This document shows positions 1-9,180 of a DNA stretch of 48,762 nucleotides, piece by piece. The DNA is from JBAZTO01 sp041661865. GTDB lineage: Bacteria; Planctomycetota; Phycisphaerae; SM23-33. The stretch spans positions 1 to 48,762 of the forward strand of contig JBAZTO010000032.1 of the NCBI GenBank assembly GCA_041661865.1, given 5' to 3'. The translations under genes were made by a program, and so were the position numbers. Positions within the stretch are counted from its first letter, which is position 1; each line of letters begins with the position of its first letter. Below the pieces are notes generated by a model that saw only the letters and a list, made by a program, of their open reading frames with translations, made no database searches and was not told where the DNA came from.

Positions 1-1
1 G

Positions 2-1177
2 CCGGGCCTGACGGCGGTGCTGTACACCGGGCAGGTATGGGACGCCGAGAGCGGGCTGCACAACTACCGCAACCGCTACTACCATCCCGGCCTGGGGCGC
101 TTCCTGGCCCGCGACCCCGCCGGCTACGGCGACGGGATGAACCTCTACGCCTACGTCCGAAATAACCCGCTACGTTACACCGACCCCGATGGACTGATGG
201 CACGAAGTGCGGTCAACTGGCTCAGCAACACGGCGACCTCCGCCTACAGCTACGCCAGCAATGTGGTATCGGGTTTCAGACCTTCGACCCCGGCGCCTGT
301 TACCAATACGTCGTCGATGACGAGCGACTATAGCAGCAGCAAGTTCCCATTGATGGTTGGATACACGCCACCTTGGGAACAGCCGATGTCGCCTTCCTCG
401 CCTGCGTTGGCTCAAATCGCGGCCGACTACATCCAGTCGGAGCGAGAGAAGCCGCTTGACCTCTACAATCCGGGCTATGACCAGTCAGGCCCCCGGTACG
501 CCTACCCAGGATCCTTGACTACCTCGGATACGGCCTTCAGAATGAGCATCGGGGCTATTCGCAAGGTCAACGACATGGGTAAAGCGATGTCCAGCCGGAT
601 CTATGAGTACGGCGGCAATCCCGGCCTCATCGGCAGTGATGTGGTGTCCGGGTTCAAGGGCCTGCACGATAATATTCTGGATGCGTTCGTTGAGGGGTGC
701 GAGGCTGGGGTGAATGAGCGAGGCGAGGGCAGTGGGTGGACAAAGTCGATTTTCCAGGGAGCGGCCACTGGGGTCGAGATTCTCCTGGGCGGCAAACAAT
801 TGTATGGCACTGTCCACGGCAAAGATTATGATACGGGCCGTCCGTTGGATGATTACGAGCGAGGGGCGGAGTTAAACAGAGATGATCTCCTGGATCCTAA
901 TGGGTGCCCTGTTGCTGACAGGGACATCGACTTCAGCCACACAACTTTCTGCCACAGGTTTGTCCGCGCCGCAAGCGGCCCTCTACGTTTCTCCCGACGG
1001 CAACGACGCATGGTCAGGCCGCCTGCCGGCTCCGAATGCCGAGCGAACCGACGGGCCGCTGGCCACGCTGGCCCGTGCTCGCGATCTGGCGCGCCAACTC
1101 AAAGGCCAGAACGCCGCCGCGCAAGGTATTGCGGTCAACATTCGTGGGGGCAGGTACATCCTGGAGCAGACGCTTGA
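2..1177 (+). CDS. Rhs/YD-repeat protein, C-terminal part (5' end outside window)
   Basis: The reading frame is open from base 2, so the gene starts upstream of the window. The first 60 residues are the conserved Rhs core end: YTGQVWDAESGLHNYRNRYY followed by GRFLARDPAGYGDGMNLYAYVRNNPLRYTDPDGL. The DPxG/YxYVxNNPxxxxDPxGL pattern is diagnostic for this family, whose members form secreted shells around a variable C-terminal toxin. The next 200 residues are Ser/Pro/Gly-rich and variable. Near residue 275 there is a motif like the pretoxin TG domain (DYDTGRPLDDYERGAE). No recognisable toxin follows. From base 882 the frame runs out of phase through the start of the next gene, so residues after about 290 are probably not meaningful. 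Family assignment is sure; loss of the toxin tip is inferred. Confidence 0.85.
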   Translation, partial: PGLTAVLYTGQVWDAESGLHNYRNRYYHPGLGRFLARDPAGYGDGMNLYAYVRNNPLRYTDPDGLMARSAVNWLSNTATSAYSYASNVVSGFRPSTPAPVTNTSSMTSDYSSSKFPLMVGYTPPWEQPMSPSSPALAQIAADYIQSEREKPLDLYNPGYDQSGPRYAYPGSLTTSDTAFRMSIGAIRKVNDMGKAMSSRIYEYGGNPGLIGSDVVSGFKGLHDNILDAFVEGCEAGVNERGEGSGWTKSIFQGAATGVEILLGGKQLYGTVHGKDYDTGRPLDDYERGAELNRDDLLDPNGCPVADRDIDFSHTTFCHRFVRAASGPLRFSRRQRRMVRPPAGSECRANRRAAGHAGPCSRSGAPTQRPERRRARYCGQHSWGQVHPGADA

Positions 1178-2978
1178 TTTGACGGCCGAGGACTCCGGCA
1201 CGGCCGAGGCGCCTGTCGTGTATCAGGCTTATGAGAACGAGCCGGTCAGTCTGTCCGGTGGGCGGGAGGTCACCGCCTGGTCGCCCGTTACCGACCCTAA
1301 TGTGCTGGAGCGTCTGTCGCCGCAGGCCCGCGGCCAGGTCTATCAGGCTGACCTGAAGGCCCAGGGCATCAAGGATTACGGCACCTTGCGGTCGCGAGGG
1401 TTCCGGCCCACGGAAATTGCGGCCCTGGAACTGTTCTTCAATGACAAGCCCATGACGCTGGCTCGTTGGCCCAACGATGATTTCTCCGTTATCGCCGGCA
1501 TCCCGGAACGGACGCTCACTAAAGACGCATTCGGCGCCGATCTCGGCCCCCTTGACGTCGGCTTCCACTACAGCGGAGACCGGCCCAGGCAGTGGAAGGA
1601 TCTCCACGACATCTGGGTCCACGGATACTGGGCATACGACTGGGCTAACTCCTATGAGCGGATCGAGTCGATTGACCTGGACAATCACCTGATCAAGCCG
1701 GCCGCGCCGCACGGCTTGTATGGATTCCGCAAGGGCCAGCGGATTTACTTCCTCAACATCCTGGAGGAACTGGACAGCCCCGGTGAATGGTACATGGATC
1801 GATCCAGCGGCATCCTCTACTTCTGGCCTCCGGAGGGGCTGGACGGCGCCCGCGCCACCGTATCCGTCATCGAGTCTCCGCTGATCAGTCTGCGCGGCGC
1901 GTCACATGTGCGGATTCGCGGCCTGACGTTGGAGTACACACGCGGCAGCGCCATGGCCATCGAGGGCGGAGAAGACAACCGTGTTCAATACTGCCTGATC
2001 CGCAACATTGGCAACAACGGGGTTGTGATTGAGGGGGGGCGGTCGCATGCGGTGGAAGACTGCGAAATCTGCTCAACCGGCGACGGTGGCGTAAAGGTCT
2101 CCGGTGGGGACCGCAAGACGCTCACCCCGTCGGGACACCGCGTTTACAACAATCACATCCATCACATCGGGCGATGGAGCAAGTGCTACGTCCCCGCCGT
2201 GTTTGCCGGCGGCGTGGGAGTGACGGTCTCCCACAACCTCATACACGATCACCCGCACTGCGCCGTGCTCTTCAACGGCAACGAACACGTTATCGAGTAC
2301 AACGAGATCCACGATGTTTGCCTGGAGACAGGCGATGTTGGCGCGATCTACACCGGGCGTGATTATACTTACGGAGGAAATATAATCCGCTATAACTATC
2401 TCCATCACACTGCCGGAGCAGGCTTAGGCAGCAACGGCGTGTACATGGACGATTGCAGTGGGAACGCCGCCATCTATGGCAACCTGTTTTACAAGGTGCC
2501 CCGGGCCATTTTCATCGGCGGCGGAAGAAACAACGAGGTTACCAACAACGTGTTCGTCGGCTGCTCGCCGGCCGTGTACATTGATTCTCGCGGGCTGGAT
2601 CCCAGCCCGGTCTGGCATGACATGGTCTACAAGGCATTGAAGCAGCGACTGGAGGACATGAATTGGCGGAACCCTCCCTACAGCACGCGATATCCCAAAC
2701 TGGCGGAGTTGGAGAAGTATTACGCCACCGACAAAGGCGTGCCGACTGAAGGCACTATTGTCGAACGTAATATCTGCGTCGGCGGCAGATGGATGAATAT
2801 CACATGGCTTGCCAAGCCGGAGATGCTGACGATCCGCGACAATCTCGTCAACGTCGATCCTCTCTTTGTCGATGTCGCCGGCGAAGACTTCCATTTGCGT
2901 CCCGACTCCCCTGCATTCAAGCTGGGTTTCCAGGCACTGCCCCTGGAACAGATCGGCCCGGTCAAGGAGAAACCGTAA
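882..2978 (+). CDS. Secreted right-handed parallel beta-helix protein
   Basis: A 698-residue exported protein. An N-terminal hydrophobic segment (MISWILMGALLLTG) looks like a signal peptide. It is followed by YVSPDGNDAWSG, a sequence typical at the mature start of planctomycete and Bacteroidetes beta-helix proteins related to pectate lyase and polysaccharide-acting enzymes. The middle (about residues 340-560) has repeated short strands with Asn/Gly turns such as NRVQYCLIRNIGNNGVVI and NNHIHHIG, as expected for PbH1 coils. Family members act on extracellular polysaccharides, but the substrate cannot be read from the sequence. The start overlaps the out-of-phase tail of the upstream Rhs frame. 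The coding signal and signal peptide favour this frame, so ATG 882 is taken as the start. Confidence 0.85.
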   Translation: MISWILMGALLLTGTSTSATQLSATGLSAPQAALYVSPDGNDAWSGRLPAPNAERTDGPLATLARARDLARQLKGQNAAAQGIAVNIRGGRYILEQTLDLTAEDSGTAEAPVVYQAYENEPVSLSGGREVTAWSPVTDPNVLERLSPQARGQVYQADLKAQGIKDYGTLRSRGFRPTEIAALELFFNDKPMTLARWPNDDFSVIAGIPERTLTKDAFGADLGPLDVGFHYSGDRPRQWKDLHDIWVHGYWAYDWANSYERIESIDLDNHLIKPAAPHGLYGFRKGQRIYFLNILEELDSPGEWYMDRSSGILYFWPPEGLDGARATVSVIESPLISLRGASHVRIRGLTLEYTRGSAMAIEGGEDNRVQYCLIRNIGNNGVVIEGGRSHAVEDCEICSTGDGGVKVSGGDRKTLTPSGHRVYNNHIHHIGRWSKCYVPAVFAGGVGVTVSHNLIHDHPHCAVLFNGNEHVIEYNEIHDVCLETGDVGAIYTGRDYTYGGNIIRYNYLHHTAGAGLGSNGVYMDDCSGNAAIYGNLFYKVPRAIFIGGGRNNEVTNNVFVGCSPAVYIDSRGLDPSPVWHDMVYKALKQRLEDMNWRNPPYSTRYPKLAELEKYYATDKGVPTEGTIVERNICVGGRWMNITWLAKPEMLTIRDNLVNVDPLFVDVAGEDFHLRPDSPAFKLGFQALPLEQIGPVKEKP

Positions 2979-3028
2979 GCGCCACGCGCGATGTCAAAGA
3001 CCAGACGCATCGCGGTTTCACACCGGGT

Positions 3029-3868
3029 TTAATCCAGGACGACAACACGGAATCCGACCGTAGCTTGCCGAAGGTCCGGATCGACCCAGTTTCGGCGTGC
3101 CGAGCGGCAACTCCGGGGTGGGCCGTTTGTCCAACTGCCGCCGCGCTGGACATGTTCCCAGCCCGAGGACGCCCCCCGCGGGTCCGCGGAATCACCTTCC
3201 GGATACGAATCGGTGTACCAGTCCGAGCACCATTCCCAGACGTTGCCATGCATGTCGTAGAGGCCGAAGTTGTTGGCACGCTTCAGGCCGACAGGATGCG
3301 GCTCCTGGTTGCTGTTGTTGGTATACCAGGCGTATTCGCCAAGCGCTGAATCGTCGTCGCCAAAATAGAACTTGGCGATGCTGCCCGCGCGGCAAGCGTA
3401 TTCCCACTGCGCCTCCGTGGGGAGGCGAACCGTGCGGCCGGTCTTATGGGAAAGCTTCGCGCAGAAATCATTCACATCCTCCCATCGCACGCACTCGACG
3501 GGGTTGTTGGCGTCCTTGAACCGGCTGGGATTCCTGCCCATCACCTGCGTGTACTGCGGCTGCGTCACTTCGTACACCCCCATATAGAACGCCTTACTGA
3601 TTGTTACCTGGTGTTGCGGGCCTTCGTTGTCGGAGCGGCCGGTCTCGCTTTTGGGGCTGCCCATCGTGAAACTGCCGGCGGGGATCAGGACCAGCCTCAT
3701 CGTCACGTTGTTGCCCAGGTCGAGATTTAGTTCCTTCGCGGGCAGCGTCGTCGGCTGTGTTGCAGGCCGGGACGACGGCTCCGAGGCGCCGGCGACCAGA
3801 CCCGACCAGGTGATTCCAATCGCGATCACTGCCATTCCGATGGTTCTGGTCACAGTCTCACTCTCCAT
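3029..3868 (-). CDS. Exported SUMF1/formylglycine-generating-enzyme-like protein
   Basis: A 279-residue protein with an N-terminal signal segment (residues about 9-27), then a Thr/Pro/Gln linker (SSRPATQPTTLPAKE), then a full FGE-sulfatase fold. Family motifs are clear: IPAGSFTMGSP, VTQPQYTQVMG, RLPTEAQWEYACRAG, MHGNVWEWCSDWY, QRGGSW and GFRV. True formylglycine-generating enzymes carry two copper-binding cysteines after the RGGS motif; here that stretch reads RGGSWTNGPPRSCRSARR and has only one. It is therefore more likely a non-catalytic or differently acting member than a sulfatase activator. No sulfatase is in the window. It lies tail-to-tail with the beta-helix gene. Fold assignment is sure, function is not. 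Confidence 0.88.
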   Translation of the reverse strand: MESETVTRTIGMAVIAIGITWSGLVAGASEPSSRPATQPTTLPAKELNLDLGNNVTMRLVLIPAGSFTMGSPKSETGRSDNEGPQHQVTISKAFYMGVYEVTQPQYTQVMGRNPSRFKDANNPVECVRWEDVNDFCAKLSHKTGRTVRLPTEAQWEYACRAGSIAKFYFGDDDSALGEYAWYTNNSNQEPHPVGLKRANNFGLYDMHGNVWEWCSDWYTDSYPEGDSADPRGASSGWEHVQRGGSWTNGPPRSCRSARRNWVDPDLRQATVGFRVVVLD

Positions 3869-3951
3869 GCCGTTATCGAATCAAACTTGCTATCCGCAAA
3901 CAAGAAGGCGTTGCCGGTCTCTCGATACGCGGAGGCGGTAATGTCTCGCCA

Positions 3952-5412
3952 TCACGGCTGCTTAGCAGGTTCATAGGCGCGGGTTGTCGCATACACATGC
4001 ACATCAAACCGGCGAATGCCGTCGCGCATTTGGCCATTCTTGACGACAACTTTTTCGCCGGTCCCCAAGCGGTAGAGTTCCTTGTTCTCCATCTCGGCCG
4101 GCAGCCCCTTTACTGAAAATGACAAGCCTACGTTGGCCTCATTTACCGCAATAATCACATAGTCCTTGCCCACCTTCTTGCACACTGCCGCCACGCCGTT
4201 GCCATCCACGGAGGCGGGATTTTCATCACTGACCACGGTTACGCCCTGCTCCGAGGGGACCACCAGTGCCGGTTCGAGCGCCCGTATTTCTCTGGTTATT
4301 CTGAGCAGATCCTTCCAAAAAGCGGAATCTTTCTCTACATAGGCCGTTCCCCAATACAAGATGGCATTAGCCCCATGAACGATTGAATTAAATGCCATAA
4401 ACCGGGATTCTTCGAGCGTGGGCCGGCGGCCGGATGGCAGAGTGCCGGGAGCAGCCTCTTTGGGCTGTTGAGCTGCAATATCGCGCCAGCCGAAACCCTG
4501 GAGTACCATTGCACAGGCCTTGCCAGGTGCGGCCTTACGCATGCGATCTGTGTACAGGCCCACCGACGTAATCCAACTTGTGCCCAGGTCGCTGTGGCCT
4601 ATTTCCGGGGGCACCGGATAGATGTCACACCCAGCCATATCGACGTTGCGATTGAACAGCGCCAAGGAGGCCAAACTGTTCCGCGGCGCGTGATTGAGCC
4701 AGATCGCATGTTTTGGATCGACCGCATGGACTGTTTCCATCCCCAGCGCCAATCCTTCTCCAAGAGCGTTCGTGATGGCCTGACGCGAGGCCATGGTGTA
4801 GCCCGACCGGGGCGGTTCCGCTCCAACCTGCTTCCAGAACTCAGCTCGTGCCGCGTCGAACTGTGCCCAGAGGGCGCGATCGAATAACTCCCTGCACCGG
4901 CTGGAAAGACGCGACAGTTCCTCACGGCTTTCCGGCGAGCTCTCTTTTACGGCTTTCTCCATGGCGGGGAATTCTGTCGCTTGGAAGTAGCTTGCGCCGC
5001 TTTCCGCCCCTTCGTTCCACAGGACTTCGTCGGGCCCCTCCCAAAGCAACAGGGCGGGGTGATCCTTGAACTGGTTGACGGCTTGAAGCAAGGCGACCTT
5101 TCGCGTTTCCGCGTTGGTGCTGAGGTCGAGATTCATCCCGATATTGATCCACGCACGCACCCCGGCCTTCTGTAGGCGGTCGAGCTCGGCCATGTCGGGC
5201 GTCGACTGAATCAGGTTGAACCCGGCACGGGCGGCGGCCTGTAGTGCGGCGTCCTCCTTGGGATTCTGGTAGAGCCCCAGGACAAACGATGGCTTCCCGT
5301 CAATCAGCAGCATCTGGTTGGAGGACAGGAGCCCCTCCGCGTGCAGATCGAACGAAGCCAGCAAAAGTACCCCCAAGGCCAATACCTGTATTGTTCGGAT
5401 GCCCTGCTTCAT
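3952..5412 (-). CDS. Secreted TIM-barrel protein, glycoside-hydrolase-like
   Basis: A 486-residue protein with a signal peptide (about residues 7-25). The next part, LLIDGKPSFVLGLYQNPKED, resembles the start of catalytic barrels in GH2/GH42-type enzymes. Barrel-like segments follow, including GFNLIQSTPDMAELDRLQKAGV, HPALLLWEGPDEV with candidate acidic residues, and MAGCDIYPVP. A C-terminal beta-rich part (about residues 400-480) looks like an accessory domain. This suggests an extracellular enzyme acting on a sugar or glycoside, but I cannot name the substrate or confirm the catalytic pair. A good ribosome site (GGAG, 11 nt before ATG 5412) and a sigma-70-like promoter at 5455-5482 support the start. 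It points the same way as the SUMF1-like gene 83 bp downstream. Confidence 0.7.
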   Translation of the reverse strand: MKQGIRTIQVLALGVLLLASFDLHAEGLLSSNQMLLIDGKPSFVLGLYQNPKEDAALQAAARAGFNLIQSTPDMAELDRLQKAGVRAWINIGMNLDLSTNAETRKVALLQAVNQFKDHPALLLWEGPDEVLWNEGAESGASYFQATEFPAMEKAVKESSPESREELSRLSSRCRELFDRALWAQFDAARAEFWKQVGAEPPRSGYTMASRQAITNALGEGLALGMETVHAVDPKHAIWLNHAPRNSLASLALFNRNVDMAGCDIYPVPPEIGHSDLGTSWITSVGLYTDRMRKAAPGKACAMVLQGFGWRDIAAQQPKEAAPGTLPSGRRPTLEESRFMAFNSIVHGANAILYWGTAYVEKDSAFWKDLLRITREIRALEPALVVPSEQGVTVVSDENPASVDGNGVAAVCKKVGKDYVIIAVNEANVGLSFSVKGLPAEMENKELYRLGTGEKVVVKNGQMRDGIRRFDVHVYATTRAYEPAKQP

Positions 5413-5454
5413 CAGTCAGACACTCCTTTCTTTGATGTGTCGGTGTCTGGGGGC

Positions 5455-5482
5455 AGCATAGCACGTCAATGCCAAATGTCAA
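5455..5482 (-). promoter_or_regulatory. Sigma-70-type promoter of the TIM-barrel gene
   Basis: On the minus strand a perfect -35 box TTGACA (5482-5477) is followed by a 16-nt spacer and the -10 box TATGCT (5460-5455, four of six matches). It lies 43 bp before the ATG at 5412 and points into that gene. Seen by eye only. Confidence 0.5.
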
Positions 5483-5700
5483 CGAGACGGGGAGGTAATC
5501 TTGGCTGCGGCAAGTCCAACTGATTGGCCGCAGGATGGAGGGCGAGCAGGCGTGGAGCCCGGATGACGCAATTGACGCGGGCGGTGGGGCGGGATAATGT
5601 GGTGAGTCGGCCGACGGTGGATGTTCGGGAGCGGCCGAGGCGATCTGGGTGGCCCGGACTCCCAGAGAGTCACTGGGTCTTGTCGGCGGGAGTGGCGGCG

Positions 5701-6027
5701 ATGCCGATGCATCATTTGCTCATGGTGAGTCTATACATCGTCTTCTTCGCTTTCCTCTTGGGCGTGGTGGCCGCAATCGTGGTGATCATCCTGATCACTG
5801 CCATTCTGACCCTCCGCAATTGGTGCCGCTGGAAGGCAGGCGTGCGGGAGGCCCAGCAGGAGCATCAGCGTGAGCACTTCCGCCCGGACGGGCAGCCTTA
5901 TCCGCCTGCCGGCCGCGGGTTGTGCGAGCGGTGCCAGAAGGTCTACGAGAAAATCTATTATCCACCCGGAGGGCGGCGGCTCTGCCCGGAGTGCTACGAA
6001 ATGGAGTTTCCTCTGTGCAGGGAGTAA
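5701..6027 (+). CDS. Small membrane protein with C-terminal zinc-ribbon-like motif
   Basis: A 108-residue protein from ATG 5701. The frame is open further upstream to 5524, but those residues are Arg-rich and unlike a real N-terminus, whereas MPMHHLLMVSLYIVFFAFLLG begins directly with a membrane segment. The hydrophobic helix covers about residues 5-37. The cytosolic tail has two Cys pairs, CERC and CPEC, about 21 residues apart, a likely zinc ribbon or rubredoxin-like knuckle. It ends 2 bp before the PilT-like gene, so the two are probably translated together. I do not recognise a named family. A role linked to the ATPase is inference from spacing only. Confidence 0.6.
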   Translation: MPMHHLLMVSLYIVFFAFLLGVVAAIVVIILITAILTLRNWCRWKAGVREAQQEHQREHFRPDGQPYPPAGRGLCERCQKVYEKIYYPPGGRRLCPECYEMEFPLCRE

Positions 6028-6029
6028 GC

Positions 6030-7175
6030 ATGAACAATCAGCCTGAGTTCCAGGAGAAGCTGTACGCGGCCAGCGAGAAGCTGCTGCTGAGCATGAAGGA
6101 CATGCTGGACTATTTTGAAACCCGCGGCCGCATGCGCGTCTCGGACCTGCACCTGAAGGTCGGCTGCCCGCCGACGTATCGCATTGACGGGCGGCTGGAC
6201 CGGATGAAGGGCGCACCGCTGGACGAGGCGACGATGGAGAAGCTGGCCCGCACCGTGCTGAGCGAGCAGAACCTGCAGACCCTGGCGGCGGAGGGTTCGG
6301 TGGACAGCTCCTGCGCCAACGGGAACCTGCTGTTCCGCCTCAACTGTTTCCACGATCGCGAGGGCCTGGCCATCGCTGTCCGGGCGCTGGAGCGCGACAT
6401 TCCGGGTGTCGAGGAGATCGGTTTCCCCAACGAGGCGTGGCGCGATATCGTGGGCCGCCAGCACGGGCTGATCCTGGTGACAGGCATCACGGGGGCCGGC
6501 AAGAGCACCACCATCGCCTCCTTCATCGACCGCATTCTGGCGACGCGCCCCTGTCGAATCATCACGATGGAAGACCCCATCGAGTACCGCCTGACCAGCC
6601 AGAAGGGCCTGGTCAGCCAGCGCGAAGTGGGGCGCGACCTGCCCAGCTACGAGCGAGGCCTGCGCGATTGCCTGCGCGAGGACCCCGATGTGATTTTCGT
6701 CGGCGAGATGCGCGACATGGAATCCGCCGCCTGGACACTGACGGCGGCCGAGACGGGGCACCTGGTCTTCTCGACGCTGCACACGCGCGACGCGCGCGGC
6801 ACCATCACGCGGCTGATCGACATGTTCCCGGCCAATCGCCAGGACGAGGTCGCCTCCCAACTCTCGCTGGGCCTGCGGTACGTGATCTGCCAGAAGCTGC
6901 TGCCCAAGGCCGACGGTTCGGGGCGCGTGGTGGCCATGGAGATTCTCAATAACAATTACGCCATCGCCAACCTCATCCGCCTGCGAAAGATCGAGCAGAT
7001 CTACAGCCACCTCCAGTCGCGCACCAAGGACATCCCCGAAGAGCGCATGACGACGATGGAAAAGCACCTGGCCCAACTGGTGGTCAGTGGCGTGGTCGAG
7101 GCCGGGGAGGCCCAGCGGTGGGCCAACGACCTCAACACGTTCTTCGACGAGATGAAACACGCCGGCGGTCAGTGA
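6030..7175 (+). CDS. PilT/GspE-family secretion ATPase (PilT-like)
   Basis: A 381-residue hexameric-ATPase-type protein. Visible motifs are VSDLHLKVGCPPTYRIDGRL (N-terminal PilT domain), Walker A GITGAGKSTT, the Asp box region IITMEDPIEY, Walker B EDPDVIFVGEMRD, and the His box TLHTRDA. These match PilT, the retraction ATPase of type IV pili, and the length is close to PilT proper. Asp box and His box positions are those needed for ATP hydrolysis. No pilin, PilB, PilC or secretin gene lies in the window, so its partners must be elsewhere. ATG 6030 is chosen because the preceding gene's stop (6025-6027) includes a GGAG-type site just before it. A MITE copy begins 6 bp after its stop. Confidence 0.88.
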   Translation: MNNQPEFQEKLYAASEKLLLSMKDMLDYFETRGRMRVSDLHLKVGCPPTYRIDGRLDRMKGAPLDEATMEKLARTVLSEQNLQTLAAEGSVDSSCANGNLLFRLNCFHDREGLAIAVRALERDIPGVEEIGFPNEAWRDIVGRQHGLILVTGITGAGKSTTIASFIDRILATRPCRIITMEDPIEYRLTSQKGLVSQREVGRDLPSYERGLRDCLREDPDVIFVGEMRDMESAAWTLTAAETGHLVFSTLHTRDARGTITRLIDMFPANRQDEVASQLSLGLRYVICQKLLPKADGSGRVVAMEILNNNYAIANLIRLRKIEQIYSHLQSRTKDIPEERMTTMEKHLAQLVVSGVVEAGEAQRWANDLNTFFDEMKHAGGQ

Positions 7176-7180
7176 AGCAG

Positions 7181-7270
7181 GGATTAGGTGCCACTGCTGC
7201 GGTGTTTGCAGCAGTGTCGGCGCGATGCACGGCTGCAAACACCGCAGCCGCCGCGCCTATCAGATCGGAT
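7181..7270 (+). mobile_element. MITE-like twin-hairpin element, partial copy A
   Basis: This sequence matches the internal part of the 126-bp elements at 36110-36239 and 40371-40498 but lacks their terminal GTGCTCTGTCAC ends. It contains two 9-bp-arm hairpins: CACTGCTGC/GCAGCAGTG, and a second starting CACGGCTGC. The 7-nt loops are GGTGTTT and AAACACC, which are exact complements in this copy. It fills the gap between the convergent pilT-like and ilvD genes and carries no gene. Confidence 0.8.
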
Positions 7271-7288
7271 ATTGCCGTCCGCAGCCGA

Positions 7289-9169
7289 TCATCCCTTGAT
7301 GGTTTTTCCCGGCCAGGAGAGCACCGCGCCGGTGTCGGCGCTGGTGGCCTGGGCGGCATAGCGGCCCAGGGCGCCGTAGGTGATCTGCGGCGGGCGCGGC
7401 TTGTAGGCCTTGCGTCGCCGGGCCAGCTCGGCCGCACTGAGGCGCACGTTGAGCGTGCCGGCGGGGATATCGATCTCGACGGTGTCGCCGTTCCTGAGCA
7501 GCCCGATCTCGCCGCCGGCAGCGGCCTCGGGGGAAACGTGGCCGATGCACGCGCCGGCGGTTCCACCGGAGAATCGCCCGTCGGTGATCAGCGCGCAGCG
7601 ATCGCCCAGCCCCATGCCCTTGATGTAGCTGGTGGGGGCGAGCATTTCCTGCATGCCCGGGCCGCCGCGCGGGCCTTCGTTGCGGATGACCACCACGTCG
7701 CCGGGCTTGACCTTGCCGCCCAGGATGCCCGCGCAGGCGTCTTCCTGGCTCTCGAAGATCCGGGCCGGGCCGCTGTGGCGGTACATCTTGGGGTCCACCC
7801 CGGCCAGCTTGACCACCGCGCCGCTGCGGGCGATGTTGCCGCGGAGGATCACCAGCCCGCCCTTGGCGGTGAAGGCCTTGGCCAGCGGACGAATGACATC
7901 CTGCAGGTCCAGTTTCCCGACATTGCGGACGGGCAGCTTTTCGGGCTTCTGGCCGCGAAGCATGGCCCGGACCGACGCGACGCTTCGGCCGGTCACCTTG
8001 CTGCCCTCGCGATATAGCTTCCTGGCCGCGGGCAGCACCTTCTTGCTGCGGAGGGACCACTTTTCGAGATTCCCCATCACCGTCGATCCGGTGACGGTCA
8101 TGCAGCCGCTGTGGATCAGGCTGGGCTTGTCCCACCACAACTGGCCCATCAGCGTGTGAATGCCGCCGGCGCGGTGCAAATCCTGAATGTGGTAGATCCG
8201 GCCTTTGGGCGTGGACGACGGCGCGACGCGGCAGATGTTGGGCGTGCGCTTGCAGACCCGCTCGATGTCAGCCAGCGTGAAGTCCAGGCCTGCCTCGTGA
8301 GCTATCGCCAGCAGGTGCAGGATCGTGTTGCTCGATCCGCCCATGGCCATGTCCAGCGTCATGGCGTTCTCGAACGCCTTGCGCGTCATGATGTTCCGCG
8401 GCAGCAGGGCGTACCGGGGGCTGCATCCGCCGCGCGACCAGTCGTAGGCCATCTTCACGATGCGCCCGGCGGCGGCCTTGTACAGGTCCATCCGGGCCGG
8501 GCTGGTGGCCAGGCATGTGCCGTTGCCCGGCAGGGCCATGCCGATGGCCTCGGACAGGCAGTTCATGCTGTTGGCGGTAAAAAGCCCGCTGCACGATCCG
8601 CAGCCGGGGCAGGTGTTGGCCTCGTACTCCCTGACCTGCCGGGCCGACATCTTGCCGATCTTCTGCTGGGCGACGGCATAGAACTGGTCGATCAGGTCGA
8701 CGTCCTTGCCCGCCACCCTGCCGGCCTCCATCGGGCCGCCGGAAACGAAAAGGGTCGGGATGTTCAGCCGCAGCGAGGCCATGAACATGCCCGGCACGAT
8801 CTTGTCGCAGTTGGGGATGCAGAGGATGGCGTCGAACTGATGGGCCTGGCACATCGACTCGACGCAGTCGGCGATCAGCTCGCGCGAGGCCAGCGAGTAC
8901 TTCATGCCCTCGTGGCCCATGGCGATGCCGTCGCAGATGGCGATGGTGTTGAAGACGATCGGCGTGCCGCCCGCGGCGCGGACCTGGGCCTTGACGTATT
9001 CGCCCACGGCGTCGAGGTGCACGTGGCCCGGGACGATATCGGTGTAACTGTTCACGATGCCGATCAGCGGCTTGCGGATGTCGGCGTCGGTCATTCCCGT
9101 CGCCTTCATCAGGCTGCGATGGGGAGCCCGCTCGTTGCCTTTCTTCACCGCGTCACTTCGCATAATCAT
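7289..9169 (-). CDS. ilvD: Dihydroxy-acid dehydratase
   Basis: A 626-residue enzyme converting 2,3-dihydroxy-isovalerate or -methylvalerate to the 2-keto acids in valine and isoleucine synthesis. It is unmistakable from MRSDAVKKG at the N-terminus, GIVNSYTDIVPGH, the cluster-binding Cys in PNCDKIVPGM, TCPGCGSCSGLFTANSMNCL, GGSSNTILHLLAI and the C-terminal GGPGMQEML/DGRFSGGT. The Cys spacing fits the IlvD iron-sulfur family. The frame is open upstream to 9532, but that part lies in repeated palindromic DNA. GGAG six bases before ATG 9169 makes that the likely start. leuC at 47-48 kb is in the same branched-chain pathway but is not linked. Confidence 0.95.
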   Translation of the reverse strand: MIMRSDAVKKGNERAPHRSLMKATGMTDADIRKPLIGIVNSYTDIVPGHVHLDAVGEYVKAQVRAAGGTPIVFNTIAICDGIAMGHEGMKYSLASRELIADCVESMCQAHQFDAILCIPNCDKIVPGMFMASLRLNIPTLFVSGGPMEAGRVAGKDVDLIDQFYAVAQQKIGKMSARQVREYEANTCPGCGSCSGLFTANSMNCLSEAIGMALPGNGTCLATSPARMDLYKAAAGRIVKMAYDWSRGGCSPRYALLPRNIMTRKAFENAMTLDMAMGGSSNTILHLLAIAHEAGLDFTLADIERVCKRTPNICRVAPSSTPKGRIYHIQDLHRAGGIHTLMGQLWWDKPSLIHSGCMTVTGSTVMGNLEKWSLRSKKVLPAARKLYREGSKVTGRSVASVRAMLRGQKPEKLPVRNVGKLDLQDVIRPLAKAFTAKGGLVILRGNIARSGAVVKLAGVDPKMYRHSGPARIFESQEDACAGILGGKVKPGDVVVIRNEGPRGGPGMQEMLAPTSYIKGMGLGDRCALITDGRFSGGTAGACIGHVSPEAAAGGEIGLLRNGDTVEIDIPAGTLNVRLSAAELARRRKAYKPRPPQITYGALGRYAAQATSADTGAVLSWPGKTIKG

Positions 9170-9180
9170 GGATGTCTCCA

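Noticed and set aside
882..1177. The end of the Rhs frame as a toxin domain
   Set aside because: This stretch is the out-of-phase start of the beta-helix gene, whose signal peptide and conserved YVSPDGNDAWSG lie in the other frame.
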